Assembly: GCF_014648135.1 (NCBI RefSeq)
Contig: NZ_BMQN01000002.1
Span: forward strand, 434,001 to 498,000
Reading direction: 5' to 3'
Length of the DNA: 64,000 nt
Source: Deinococcus sedimenti
GTDB taxonomy: Bacteria > Deinococcota > Deinococci > Deinococcales > Deinococcaceae
Positions 20,284 through 27,854 of the stretch are shown here, in pieces. The stretch's first letter is position 1; each line of letters opens with the position of its first letter. Below the pieces are notes generated by a model. It was not told the origin of the DNA, did no database searches, and saw nothing but the letters and a program-made list of their open reading frames with translations. The position numbers and the translations under genes are program-made.

Positions 20284-21210
20284 TTACGCCCAGGCGCGCA
20301 CGACTTTCAGCTGCTCCCCGTTGCCGTCCACGACGGCCACGAGGTCGCCGCCCAGGGTGACGACGTGGCGGCCCTGGGCGGTGTGGGCCGGGCGTTTCCC
20401 CTGGCGGAGTTCGCGGGCGAGGCGTTCGTCGGCCTCGATGACCGGGAAGTCCAGTGCGGCCAGGTCGGGAATGCCGGTCGCGCCGGGCAGGTCGTCCACG
20501 GTCACGGCGCCCCGCAGGTCGTAGCGGCCCACGCGGGTGCGGACCAGGCCGCCCAGGTGCGCGGGCACGCCGAGTGCGGCCCCCACGTCGCGGGCGAGGG
20601 AGCGCAGGTACGTGCCGCTGCCCACGCTGGCGCGGACGAACAGGGTGGGGTACTCGCCCAGCGCCGGGGGCAGCGTGAAGGTGTGCCCCGTATCCGCCGG
20701 GGTCCAGTCCTGCGGGTCGAAGGTGCGCGGCGCGGCGTCCACGCTGGGGTACACGCCCAGCAGGTCCAGCGAGTGAATCACCACGTTCCGCGCGGGCAGG
20801 TCCAGTGCGCCCCCGGCGCGGGCGACCGCGTACGCCCGCTGGCCGCCCACCTGAATCGCGCTGTACTGCGGCGGCACCTGTGCCTGCGGCCCGGTGAAGG
20901 TGTTCAGGAGCTCCTGCACGCGCGCGGCGTCCAGCGTGGGCACCTCCGCGACCTCCTCGACCGGTCCCTCGGCGTCCAGGGTGGGCGTACCGGCCCCCAG
21001 GCTGATCCACGCGAGGTAATCCTTGCTGTCGGCCTCCATGAACTGCACGACCTTCGTGCTGTCGTCCACGCACAGTACCAGCACCCCGGTCGCCAGCGGG
21101 TCCAGCGTCCCGGTGTGCCCGACGCGTTTGGTGCCGCGCGCCCGCCTCGCGCGGTTCACGACATCGTGCGAGGTGAGGTTCAGGGGCTTGTCCACGGCAA
21201 TCACGGGCAT
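20284..21210 (-). CDS. truB: tRNA pseudouridine(55) synthase
   Basis: 308 residues. TruB makes pseudouridine at position 55 in the T loop of tRNAs. The N-terminal motif VIAVDKPLNLTSHDVVNRARR, the catalytic HTGTLDPLATGVLVLC with its Asp, and the QVPPQYSAIQVGGQRAYAVAR element are all present, with the LRSLARDVGAALG helix after them; the C-terminal about 60 residues resemble a PUA-like domain. Length is normal. TACCCT lies 7 bases upstream of the ATG, consistent with a leaderless transcript. In many bacteria truB follows rbfA; here it stands alone. Confidence 0.95.
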   Translation of the reverse strand: MPVIAVDKPLNLTSHDVVNRARRARGTKRVGHTGTLDPLATGVLVLCVDDSTKVVQFMEADSKDYLAWISLGAGTPTLDAEGPVEEVAEVPTLDAARVQELLNTFTGPQAQVPPQYSAIQVGGQRAYAVARAGGALDLPARNVVIHSLDLLGVYPSVDAAPRTFDPQDWTPADTGHTFTLPPALGEYPTLFVRASVGSGTYLRSLARDVGAALGVPAHLGGLVRTRVGRYDLRGAVTVDDLPGATGIPDLAALDFPVIEADERLARELRQGKRPAHTAQGRHVVTLGGDLVAVVDGNGEQLKVVRAWA

Positions 21211-21308
21211 ACGGGGGAGGGTAGCAGGTGCGGGGCCGCCGCAGGGTTCCGCGGCGGCCGGGACCGCGCGGGACGTTTCCTTTCATCCGGGCGGGTAGAC
21301 TGGGTCCT

Positions 21309-21680
21309 GTGTTGCGTGTCGCGTTCTGGCTGACCGCCCTGCTGTTCATCCCGCTGGGCCTGTACCTCTACTTCCTGCCGCCGGACGTCGCGTCCCTGAT
21401 CGGGGTGTCACCCCTGTGGCTGGCGCGCGGAGCGGGCGCACTGGTGCTCGCGTGGGGCGCGTTCCAGGCCGCGGCAGGATTCGCGCCGGACCGCGTGAAG
21501 GTCGGCGGACTCGTCGGCGGGCATCTGCTGCTCGTCGCGGCGCTCGTTCCGGCGGCGCTGCGCGGTGGGGACGCCCTCCCGGCCGCCATCCGCTCGAGCC
21601 TGCTGGTCGTGGCGGGCGTGCTGGCCGCGCTGGCCGTCCTGGGCATCCTGGGCACGCCGTCCCGCCGGGGGCGCCTGTGA
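21309..21680 (+). CDS. Small membrane protein, four predicted helices
   Basis: 123 residues from the GTG at 21309. Nearly the whole sequence is hydrophobic, giving about four membrane helices (AFWLTALLFIPLGLYLYFL, WLARGAGALVLAWGAFQAA, GLVGGHLLLVAALVP, SSLLVVAGVLAALAVLGIL). I do not recognise a named family. The start is leaderless: TAGACT at 21296-21301, 7 bases before GTG. The stop overlaps the GTG of the next gene (GTGA at 21677), so it is translationally coupled to the pseudouridine synthase, although no functional link is known. Confidence 0.8.
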   Translation: MLRVAFWLTALLFIPLGLYLYFLPPDVASLIGVSPLWLARGAGALVLAWGAFQAAAGFAPDRVKVGGLVGGHLLLVAALVPAALRGGDALPAAIRSSLLVVAGVLAALAVLGILGTPSRRGRL

Positions 21681-22441
21681 GCCCCGAACGCCTCCAGAAA
21701 CGCCTCGCCCGCGCGGGAGTCGCGTCGCGCCGCGCCGCCGAGGAGATGATCGCGGCCGGGCGGATCACTGTGAACGGCGAGGTCGCCGTGCTGGGCCGCA
21801 CCGTCACCGACGCGGACGACATCCGCCTGGATGGGCAGCTGATCGAGACCGAGAGCGTCCCGAAGGTCACGTACATGCTGTACAAACCGCGGGGGTACGT
21901 CACGACCGCCCGCGACGAGTACGGCCGCCGCAACGTCCTGGACGCCATGCCGCGCATTCCGGGCCTGCACCCGGTCGGTCGCCTGGACCGCGACTCGGAA
22001 GGGCTGCTGCTTCTGACGACCGACGGCGACCTGACGCTGACCATGACCCACCCGCGCTTCGGGCACGAGAAGGCCTACCGCGCCTGGACGGACGGCCCCG
22101 AGGAACCCACCCAGGCGGACCTGGACGCCCTGACGGACGGCACCCTGAAGCTGGAGGACGGCCCGGCCCGGGCGCTGCAGGCGACCCCGGCGCGCGGCGG
22201 GGCGTTCGTGACGCTCGGCGAGGGCCGCAACCGGCAGGTGCGCCGCATGCTCGAGGACATCGGCCACCCGGTCACGCGCCTGCTGCGCTACCGCGTGGGC
22301 GGCCTGTGGCTGGGCAACATGGAGGTCGGCGAGTACCAGCAGCTCGACGAGCGCGACCTGCAGGACCTGCTGCACCCGGAGAAGGTCCCAGCGGCCATCT
22401 GGGACCGTCAGTGGGAACGCATCCAGAAACGCTGGGGGTGA
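21677..22441 (+). CDS. Pseudouridine synthase, RsuA/RluB/E/F family
   Basis: 254 residues. An N-terminal S4 RNA-binding domain (RLQKRLARAGVASRRAAEEMIAAGRITVNG) is followed by the catalytic domain with LYKPRGYVTTARDEYGR, the catalytic Asp in GRLDRDSEGLLLLTTDG, and GEGRNRQVRRML. These features place it with the RsuA/RluB group that modifies 16S or 23S rRNA; which site it modifies cannot be read from sequence, though the S4 domain plus length favour RluB. The GTG start overlaps the upstream stop. A dyad follows the stop directly (22443-22494). Confidence 0.93.
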   Translation: MSPERLQKRLARAGVASRRAAEEMIAAGRITVNGEVAVLGRTVTDADDIRLDGQLIETESVPKVTYMLYKPRGYVTTARDEYGRRNVLDAMPRIPGLHPVGRLDRDSEGLLLLTTDGDLTLTMTHPRFGHEKAYRAWTDGPEEPTQADLDALTDGTLKLEDGPARALQATPARGGAFVTLGEGRNRQVRRMLEDIGHPVTRLLRYRVGGLWLGNMEVGEYQQLDERDLQDLLHPEKVPAAIWDRQWERIQKRWG

Positions 22442-22442
22442 G

Positions 22443-22494
22443 GGGATAGTGGACTGTGGAAACTGCTGTTCCGCCACCCCACAGTCCACAACCC
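22443..22494 (+). repeat. Imperfect hairpin element, site 1 (possible terminator)
   Basis: Left arm 22443-22459 (GGGATAGTGGACTGTGG) pairs with right arm 22479-22494, whose complement reads GGGTTGTGGACTGTGG. The 19-base interior includes GGAA and TTCC facing each other. It starts 2 bases after the pseudouridine synthase stop and could end that transcript. Similar architecture recurs at 22994-23063 and 57637-57706. Confidence 0.6.
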
Positions 22495-22514
22495 GGCCTG
22501 CTATGCTCTGTCCT

Positions 22515-22947
<433 letters not shown>

Positions 22948-22953
22948 CCACAC

Positions 22954-22992
22954 GAAGCAGGCTGCCCCGGTTACCCGGAGGCGGCCTGCTTC
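22954..22992 (+). terminator. Probable terminator of rnpB
   Basis: GAAGCAGGC and GCCTGCTTC arms (9 bases, perfect, extendable inside) around a loop of about 21 bases that itself can pair (CCGG...CCGG), starting 7 bases after the RNA's P1 helix. No T-tract. Confidence 0.6.
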
Positions 22993-22993
22993 A

Positions 22994-23063
22994 GGTTGTG
23001 GGCGGTGGGTTGCAGGTGGTGGGAACAGCCTTTCCGACAGCACACAACCGACAACCTACACCC
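22994..23063 (-). repeat. Imperfect hairpin element, site 2
   Basis: A 32-base left arm (from 22994) and right arm (to 23063) match at about 21 of 32 positions when one is complemented, with several further pairs possible as G-U. Both arms are built from short GTTGTGG/GGTGG-like units and both end in GGAA next to the loop. It overlaps the last codon or two of the DUF423 gene. Function unknown. Confidence 0.5.
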
Positions 23064-23412
23064 CTCTTTTCACGTCCAGCGCCTCCAGGACGAACCCGGC
23101 GATCATCAGCGCGCCGCCGATGGGTGTGACCGCGCCGAGTGCCTTCACGCCGGTCAGCGCCAGGATGTAGAGGCTGCCGCTGAAGATGACAGCTCCGGCA
23201 AGCAGGAACCCCGGCGCGCGGCGCTGCGCGTCCTGGGTGCCCAGCGCGAGAAGGGCCAGGGCGGCGTACATCTGGTAGCGGGCGCCGGTCTCGAAGTTGG
23301 CGAGCATCGCGGCGTCCAGGCGGGGTTTCAGGCCGTGCGCGGCGAAGGCGCCCAGCGCGACGGCCAGCGCGGCCAGGATCGCGCCGCTTCTCAGGGTGTG
23401 GGTGGGTGTCAT
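23056..23412 (-). CDS. DUF423 membrane protein (YgdD-like)
   Basis: 118 residues, about four hydrophobic helices. The family pattern is clear: ILAALAVALGAFAAHGLKPRL near the N-terminus, then FETGARYQMYAALALLALG, a middle helix with AGAVIFSGSLYILALTG, and PIGGALMIAGFVLEAL. DUF423 proteins are small inner-membrane proteins of unknown biochemical role. The start is leaderless: TACCCT 6 bases before the ATG. The gene is convergent with rnpB and divergent from the mraZ operon, whose operator begins about 80 bases away. Confidence 0.9.
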   Translation of the reverse strand: MTPTHTLRSGAILAALAVALGAFAAHGLKPRLDAAMLANFETGARYQMYAALALLALGTQDAQRRAPGFLLAGAVIFSGSLYILALTGVKALGAVTPIGGALMIAGFVLEALDVKRGV

Positions 23413-23494
23413 GCGGGCAGGGTAGCGGGTGGGTGCCGGGGTGGGTGTCCTGCCGCCGGGGTGGAGTGCCGGTGGGGATCAGGGGCGGAACTGG

Positions 23495-23553
23495 TGGGAA
23501 AAGTGGGGGCGCGGTGGGAATCGGTGGTAAATCGTGGTGGTGGCTGTTACACT
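23495..23553 (+). promoter_or_regulatory. MraZ operator (TGGG repeats) and dcw promoter
   Basis: TGGG at 23495, 23504 and 23515 and TGGT at 23525 and 23535 are spaced 9-11 bases, that is about one helical turn. MraZ of Escherichia coli and Mycoplasma binds such TGGGN repeats upstream of mraZ. A -10-like TACACT follows at 23548-23553, about 100 bases before the mraZ start, which places the repeats across the -35 region. This suggests autoregulation of the operon by MraZ. Confidence 0.75.
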
Positions 23554-23656
23554 CGCTGCATCAACCGAAATGCGTTTAGCTCGTGTTCACGGTTGGCCGT
23601 GACCTTCCCTTCTGCCGCGGTCCGTGGTGGGAGGGAGTGGGGAAGAGAGGAGACGT

Positions 23657-24085
23657 TTGCCGTTTGGAGAGTACCCGTACACCATCGACGACAAGGGCCG
23701 CGTGGTCATGCCACCCGCGTTCCGTGACTTCGTGGAGGACGGCATGATCCTGACGCGCGGCATGGAGGGCTGCCTGTACGTGTTCCCGCTGTCCAGCTGG
23801 AAGCGCGTGGAGGACCAGCTTGAGGGCCTGCCGCTCACGGACGCCGAGTCGCGCGCGTTCGTGCGGTTCTTCTATTCCGGCGCGAACAAGGCGCGACTGG
23901 ACAACCAGAGCCGCGTGTCGGTCCCGCAGACGCTGCGGGCCTTCGCGGGTCTGGACAGCGAGGTGATCGTGGCGGGAGCGCCCGGTCGCCTGGAGCTGTG
24001 GAATCCGGCCCGCTGGGAAGCGGCCATCACGGCTGTGCAGGACAACCCGCCCAAACCTGACCTTCTCACGAACTTCGTGGCGTGA
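23657..24085 (+). CDS. mraZ: Transcriptional regulator MraZ
   Basis: 142 residues from the TTG at 23657, chosen because GAGAGGAGACG gives a good ribosome-binding site and because the family starts with PFGEYPYTIDDKGRVVMP here. Two SpoVT/AbrB-like halves are visible: DDKGRVVMPPAFRD (about residue 10) and LDNQSRVSVPQTLRAFAG (about 90). MraZ is a DNA-binding protein that represses the dcw operon through TGGG repeats, which are present upstream. It opens the operon mraZ-rsmH-ftsL-ftsI; the stop overlaps a GTG that could be the rsmH start. Confidence 0.95.
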   Translation: MPFGEYPYTIDDKGRVVMPPAFRDFVEDGMILTRGMEGCLYVFPLSSWKRVEDQLEGLPLTDAESRAFVRFFYSGANKARLDNQSRVSVPQTLRAFAGLDSEVIVAGAPGRLELWNPARWEAAITAVQDNPPKPDLLTNFVA

Positions 24086-24090
24086 TTCCA

Positions 24091-25038
24091 ATGACTGACC
24101 CTGACTTTCCCACTGACCCCCACGCGACCCCCACCGGGGAAGCGTTTCAATCCGACGATCTGACGCCCGAATCGGGCGACTCCCTCTCGCACGTGCCGGT
24201 CCTGGCGGACGAGGTGCTGGAGATGCTCCAGCCCGCGCCGGGCAAGGTGTTCGTGGACGGCACGCTGGGCGGCGCGGGACACACAGGCCTGCTGCTCGCG
24301 GCGGGCGCGACCGTGTACGGCATCGACCAGGATCCCTATGCCCTGGACCGCGCCCGCGCCGCCAACCCGCAGGGCCTGACCGTGCTGGAAGGCAACTACC
24401 GCGACATGGCTGCGCTGCTGGCCGGGGTGGGCGTGACGCAGGTGGACGGCATCCTGCTCGACATCGGCGTGAGTTCCTTCCAGCTGGACGACACCGCGCG
24501 CGGCTTCTCGTACCACACCGAGGCCCCGCTGGACATGCGCATGAGCCAGTCCGGCGAGAGCGCTGCCGACGTGGTCAACGAGTACGAGGCCGAGGAGCTG
24601 GCGTCGATCATCTACGAGTACGGCGAGGATCGCCTGTCGCGCCGCATCGCGCGGGCCATCGTCGCGGCGCGCGAGCAGGCGCCTATCGAGACGACCGTGC
24701 AACTCGCCGACATCGTCAAGCGGGCCTACCCTGGCTTCTCGAAAGGCATCCACCCCGCGCGGCGGACCTTCCAGGCGCTGCGCATCCACGTGAACGACGA
24801 ACTCGGCGCGCTGCGTGACGGACTGTCCGCCGCCGAGATGCTGCTGGCCCCCGGTGGGCGGCTGGCGGTCATCAGCTTCCACTCGCTGGAGGACCGCATC
24901 GTGAAGCGTTTTCTGCTGGGCAGCGAGCGGCTTGAACCCCTGACGAAACGGCCCGTGATCGCCACCGATGAGGAGCAGGGCACCAATCCCCGGGCCCGCA
25001 GTGCCAAACTGCGCGGCGCACAGCGGACGGACGCATGA
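24091..25038 (+). CDS. rsmH: 16S rRNA m4C1402 methyltransferase RsmH
   Basis: 315 residues from the ATG at 24091 (a GTG at 24082, overlapping the mraZ stop, is the alternative). RsmH methylates N4 of C1402 of 16S rRNA. Motifs: HVPVLADEVLEML near residue 34, the SAM-binding VDGTLGGAGHTGLLL and YGIDQDPYALDRA, DGILLDIGVSSFQLDDTARGFSY, RDGLSAAEMLLAPGGRLAVISFHSLEDRIVKRF, and a C-terminal RSAKLRGA. The first about 30 residues are acidic and not conserved. ATGA overlap with ftsL. The position after mraZ is standard for the dcw cluster. Confidence 0.96.
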   Translation: MTDPDFPTDPHATPTGEAFQSDDLTPESGDSLSHVPVLADEVLEMLQPAPGKVFVDGTLGGAGHTGLLLAAGATVYGIDQDPYALDRARAANPQGLTVLEGNYRDMAALLAGVGVTQVDGILLDIGVSSFQLDDTARGFSYHTEAPLDMRMSQSGESAADVVNEYEAEELASIIYEYGEDRLSRRIARAIVAAREQAPIETTVQLADIVKRAYPGFSKGIHPARRTFQALRIHVNDELGALRDGLSAAEMLLAPGGRLAVISFHSLEDRIVKRFLLGSERLEPLTKRPVIATDEEQGTNPRARSAKLRGAQRTDA

Positions 25039-25406
25039 GACGCCTGCCGACCGTCGATCCGGACCTGACGCTGCCGACCTGGCGGGCGCGGGCCGTGCGG
25101 TACCTGTTGATCTACGTGGCGCTGGTGGTCTCGCTGGTCAGCGTGCGCGCCTCGACTGCCGGTGTGCGCCCGGCCCTGCGTGAAGCGCAGACGCGGGAAC
25201 AGACGCTGATCACGCAGAGGGACAACCTCTCGCTGCAACTGCAGACCCTGGAGAGCCGTCCGCGCATCATCGCGTGGGCCAAAGCAAACGGAATGGAGCT
25301 CTCGGCCGTGGCCTCCAAGGGCGCGGCTGACATTGCCGGTGTACCCGAGGCCGCTCACGTGCCGGCCGCGCCGCGCACCGTGGAGGTGAGGACCCAGTGG
25401 AAGTGA
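25035..25406 (+). CDS. ftsL: FtsL-like cell division protein
   Basis: 123 residues. A short cytoplasmic start, one membrane helix at about residues 22-42 (VRYLLIYVALVVSLVSV), then a coiled-coil region (LREAQTREQTLITQRDNLSLQLQTLES) and an Ala-rich tail. This topology, the length and the place between rsmH and ftsI identify it as FtsL, a bitopic divisome protein that forms a coiled coil with FtsB and activates FtsWI. Sequence conservation in FtsL is always low, so the call rests on context. ATGA overlap with rsmH and 10-base overlap with ftsI show tight coupling. Confidence 0.85.
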   Translation: MRRLPTVDPDLTLPTWRARAVRYLLIYVALVVSLVSVRASTAGVRPALREAQTREQTLITQRDNLSLQLQTLESRPRIIAWAKANGMELSAVASKGAADIAGVPEAAHVPAAPRTVEVRTQWK

Positions 25407-26734
25407 AGATCCGGACCCGTTCCGCCCTGATGCGCTTCATCGCGCTGGCCATGTTCCTGACGCTGGTGTGGGCCTACGCCCAGCTGGAGTGGGGCGCCCC
25501 GCAGGGTGTCCGTCAGCGGGCCATCCAGGCGCGGGGGACCATCCTGGCCGCCGACGGGCAGGTGCTGGCCACCAGCGTGAACGGCAAACGCGTGTACCCC
25601 CAGGGTGCACTGGCCGGACAGGTGCTGGGCATGATGGGCGACACCGAGGGCCTGGAAGGTCTGGAGGCGGCGTACAACGGCTCGCTCACCGCAGGGCAGA
25701 ACCTGAAGCTGACGCTGGACACCCAGGTGCAGGCCGCGGCGGAAGCGGCGCTGGCGAGGGCCGTGCCGGACCACCAGGCGGAGTACGCGTCGGCACTGGT
25801 CCTGGAAACGCGCACCGGGCGGGTCCTGGCCGCCGCCAGCTACCCGCCGTTCGATCCGAACACGTGGCGGTCGTTCAGCAGCGCCGCCCGCCGCAACCGG
25901 CCGTTCATTGACGTCTTCGAGCCCGGGTCGACCATCAAGGCGCTGGTGGTCGCGGCTGCGCTGAACGAGGGCCTGACCACACCGAACACCCTGTACAGCA
26001 CCCCCATGAGCCGCTTCGTGGGGGGCCGCTGGGGCAGCCGGATCGGGGATGCGGTGGCGCACCCGGCCACCCTGACCACCCAGGGCATCCTGCGGTACAG
26101 CAGCAACGTCGGCATGACGCACATCGTCGAGCACTTCCAGCCTCAGAAGATGCGCGATTACCTCACGCAGTTCGGCTTCGGGCAGGACGTGCCGCTGCCG
26201 GTCATGCCCACGGCCACCGGGCAGCTGCAGCCGCTGACGCGCTGGAACGATCTGGTCCGGGCCACGAACGCCTTCGGGCAGGGCATGAGCGGCACCAACC
26301 TGCAGCTGCTCGCCGCGTTCAACGTGCTGGCCAACGACGGGCAGTACGTGGCGCCCCGGCTGGTCGAGGGCGCGGGTGGACTGGAGCGGCGCGAGGTCCT
26401 GCGCCCCGAGGTGGCCCGCACCACGCGGCAGCTGCTGCTGAACGTGATCAACGAGGGCATCTTCCCGCAGGCGGGAATCAAGGGCTTCGACCTGGCCGGG
26501 AAGACTGGGACGGCGCAGGTGGTCGTGGACGGGCGGTATTCCAGCACGGTCTACGACAGCGTGTTTGCCGGGTTCCTGCCGGCGGAAGCGCCGCGGGTGA
26601 CGATCACGGTGATGGTGCATGGTGCGAAGCAGAGGCATCACGGCTCTCAGCTGGCCGCACCGATCTTCCGGGAGATCTCCGCGCAGGTGATCTCGGCCTG
26701 GGGAACAGCACCCGCTGCACAGACTGGACCATGA
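25397..26734 (+). CDS. ftsI: Septal peptidoglycan transpeptidase FtsI/PBP3-like
   Basis: 445 residues from the GTG at 25397. A single N-terminal anchor helix (ALMRFIALAMFLTLVWAY) is followed by a shortened pedestal region and the transpeptidase domain. The active-site motifs are PGSTIKALV (SxxK), YSSNVGMTH (SxN) and LAGKTGTAQV (KTG). It cross-links septal peptidoglycan. It is about 100 residues shorter than typical FtsI proteins, mainly in the N-terminal pedestal, although the anchor and catalytic domain are complete. It ends the operon; the usual following mur, mraY, ftsW and ftsZ genes are absent and AT-rich gene-less DNA follows. Confidence 0.93.
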   Translation: MEVKIRTRSALMRFIALAMFLTLVWAYAQLEWGAPQGVRQRAIQARGTILAADGQVLATSVNGKRVYPQGALAGQVLGMMGDTEGLEGLEAAYNGSLTAGQNLKLTLDTQVQAAAEAALARAVPDHQAEYASALVLETRTGRVLAAASYPPFDPNTWRSFSSAARRNRPFIDVFEPGSTIKALVVAAALNEGLTTPNTLYSTPMSRFVGGRWGSRIGDAVAHPATLTTQGILRYSSNVGMTHIVEHFQPQKMRDYLTQFGFGQDVPLPVMPTATGQLQPLTRWNDLVRATNAFGQGMSGTNLQLLAAFNVLANDGQYVAPRLVEGAGGLERREVLRPEVARTTRQLLLNVINEGIFPQAGIKGFDLAGKTGTAQVVVDGRYSSTVYDSVFAGFLPAEAPRVTITVMVHGAKQRHHGSQLAAPIFREISAQVISAWGTAPAAQTGP

Positions 26735-27188
26735 GTAGATAATGAGATTGGATGCGGAGTTGAGCGGCTGGTCAGATACTTCTTGACGTGAACTCACAGT
26801 CGCTGTGTTGCAGCGAGTAGTCGCCGCCACAATACGGAGGGATGCTGGGCCTATCTGAGGTCCAGCATCCCCTTTTCGTATGGCCGTCCTCACGCATACC
26901 ATGAGAAACTAAATGAGAGGATTAGAACTTGTCTCATTTTTAAAGTGTAGGTATAGTCGGATAGTTTTCGCTTTTTTATGCTGAGTATAAAAATATAACG
27001 TATTTATAATGAGTTAACAAACGTGTATATCTTAGGAAACTGCCACACTGGACCTTTAGTCTCATCCCCAGGTTAGTGGAATTCTTCATTCCGGACCGGA
27101 CCAGATCCCAGCAGCAGGGGATGCCAGCAGCACAACCTCACACCACCACAGCCAGGCACGCCGACCCGGGTGCCTGACAGGAGAGTTC
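26735..27188. other. Gene-less AT-rich intergenic region
   Basis: 454 bases without a convincing gene. It holds the terminator at 26839-26877, a second hairpin with arms AAATGAGA (26911-26918) and TCTCATTT (26932-26939) followed by T residues, and about 26880-27110 of visibly AT-rich DNA with many TATAA-like words. The last 60 bases return to high GC and end with a ribosome-binding site for the next gene. It may contain the promoter of the 3D-domain gene, a small RNA, or a remnant of foreign DNA; none can be shown. Confidence 0.7.
26839..26877 (+). terminator. Terminator of the mraZ-ftsI operon
   Basis: GGGATGCTGG and CCAGCATCCC arms (10 bases, perfect) with GGCC-type inner pairing, followed by CTTTTC. 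It is about 105 bases after the ftsI stop. Confidence 0.85.
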
Positions 27189-27761
27189 ATGTTTCAAACC
27201 CCCATCCGCCGACTGCAAGCCCTGATCGTGGCCCTGCTCGGCTTCGCTGGCGCCGCCAGCCCCGCACTGCCCGCCAGTACCGTCGCCACCGACGCCGTCC
27301 GCGACGCCCTCGCCCAGACCGCCCCGGCCCAGAGCACCGCCCAGCAGGCCGCCACGAACCAGGCCGCGCAGAACCGCGCCGCTGGCGTCGCCGCCACGCA
27401 GACCAGCGACACCGTCGCCTACACCCCCATCCGCGGCAAGAGCGTCATCGCACGCAGCACCGCCTACAACAGCACCCCCGGCCAGACCGACGCCACCCCG
27501 TTCATCACCGCCACCGGCACCCGCACCCGCCCCGGCGTGATCGCCCTGTCCCGCGACCTCCTGCGCATCTTCCCCTACGGCACCCGCGTCATGATCGAAG
27601 ACCTGAGCGGCCGCTACAGCAGCATGCTCAAGAACCGCGTGTTCATCGTGGAAGACACCATGGCCGCCCGCAAGACCAACTCGGTCGACGTATGGATGCC
27701 CACCCGCAGCGAAGCCCTGAACTGGGGCGCCCGGCAGATCCGCATCACCGCCGTCCGCTGA
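27189..27761 (+). CDS. Secreted 3D-domain protein
   Basis: 190 residues. A signal peptide is likely at about residues 1-29 (ALIVALLGFAGAASPALPA), then an Ala/Gln/Thr-rich linker, then a 3D-like domain at about 85-190: ARSTAYNSTPGQTDATPFITATG, RPGVIALSRDLLRIFPYGTRVMIED, and VEDTMAARKTNSVDVWM with the Asp residues typical of the double-psi beta-barrel 3D fold. Proteins of this kind are often lytic transglycosylase-like peptidoglycan enzymes or their domains; activity here is inferred. The ribosome-binding site is ACAGGAGAG. It follows the dcw operon but has its own upstream region and terminator. Confidence 0.85.
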   Translation: MFQTPIRRLQALIVALLGFAGAASPALPASTVATDAVRDALAQTAPAQSTAQQAATNQAAQNRAAGVAATQTSDTVAYTPIRGKSVIARSTAYNSTPGQTDATPFITATGTRTRPGVIALSRDLLRIFPYGTRVMIEDLSGRYSSMLKNRVFIVEDTMAARKTNSVDVWMPTRSEALNWGARQIRITAVR

Positions 27762-27777
27762 CACACGTCCCACCGAT

Positions 27778-27801
27778 CCGCCCCCACCCGGGGGCGGTTT
27801 T
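27778..27801 (+). terminator. Terminator after the 3D-domain gene
   Basis: CCGCCCCC and GGGGGCGG arms around a short loop followed by TTTT. Confidence 0.9.
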
Positions 27802-27854
27802 GCGTTCCAGTCGCCAGACCGCCGCGCCGGGAGTGAGTGGTATCCTCCGCTGTC

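Noticed and set aside
26764..26800. TTGACG-17-TGTTGC as a promoter for a small RNA after ftsI.
   Set aside because: The -10 element is too poor to support it without transcript data.
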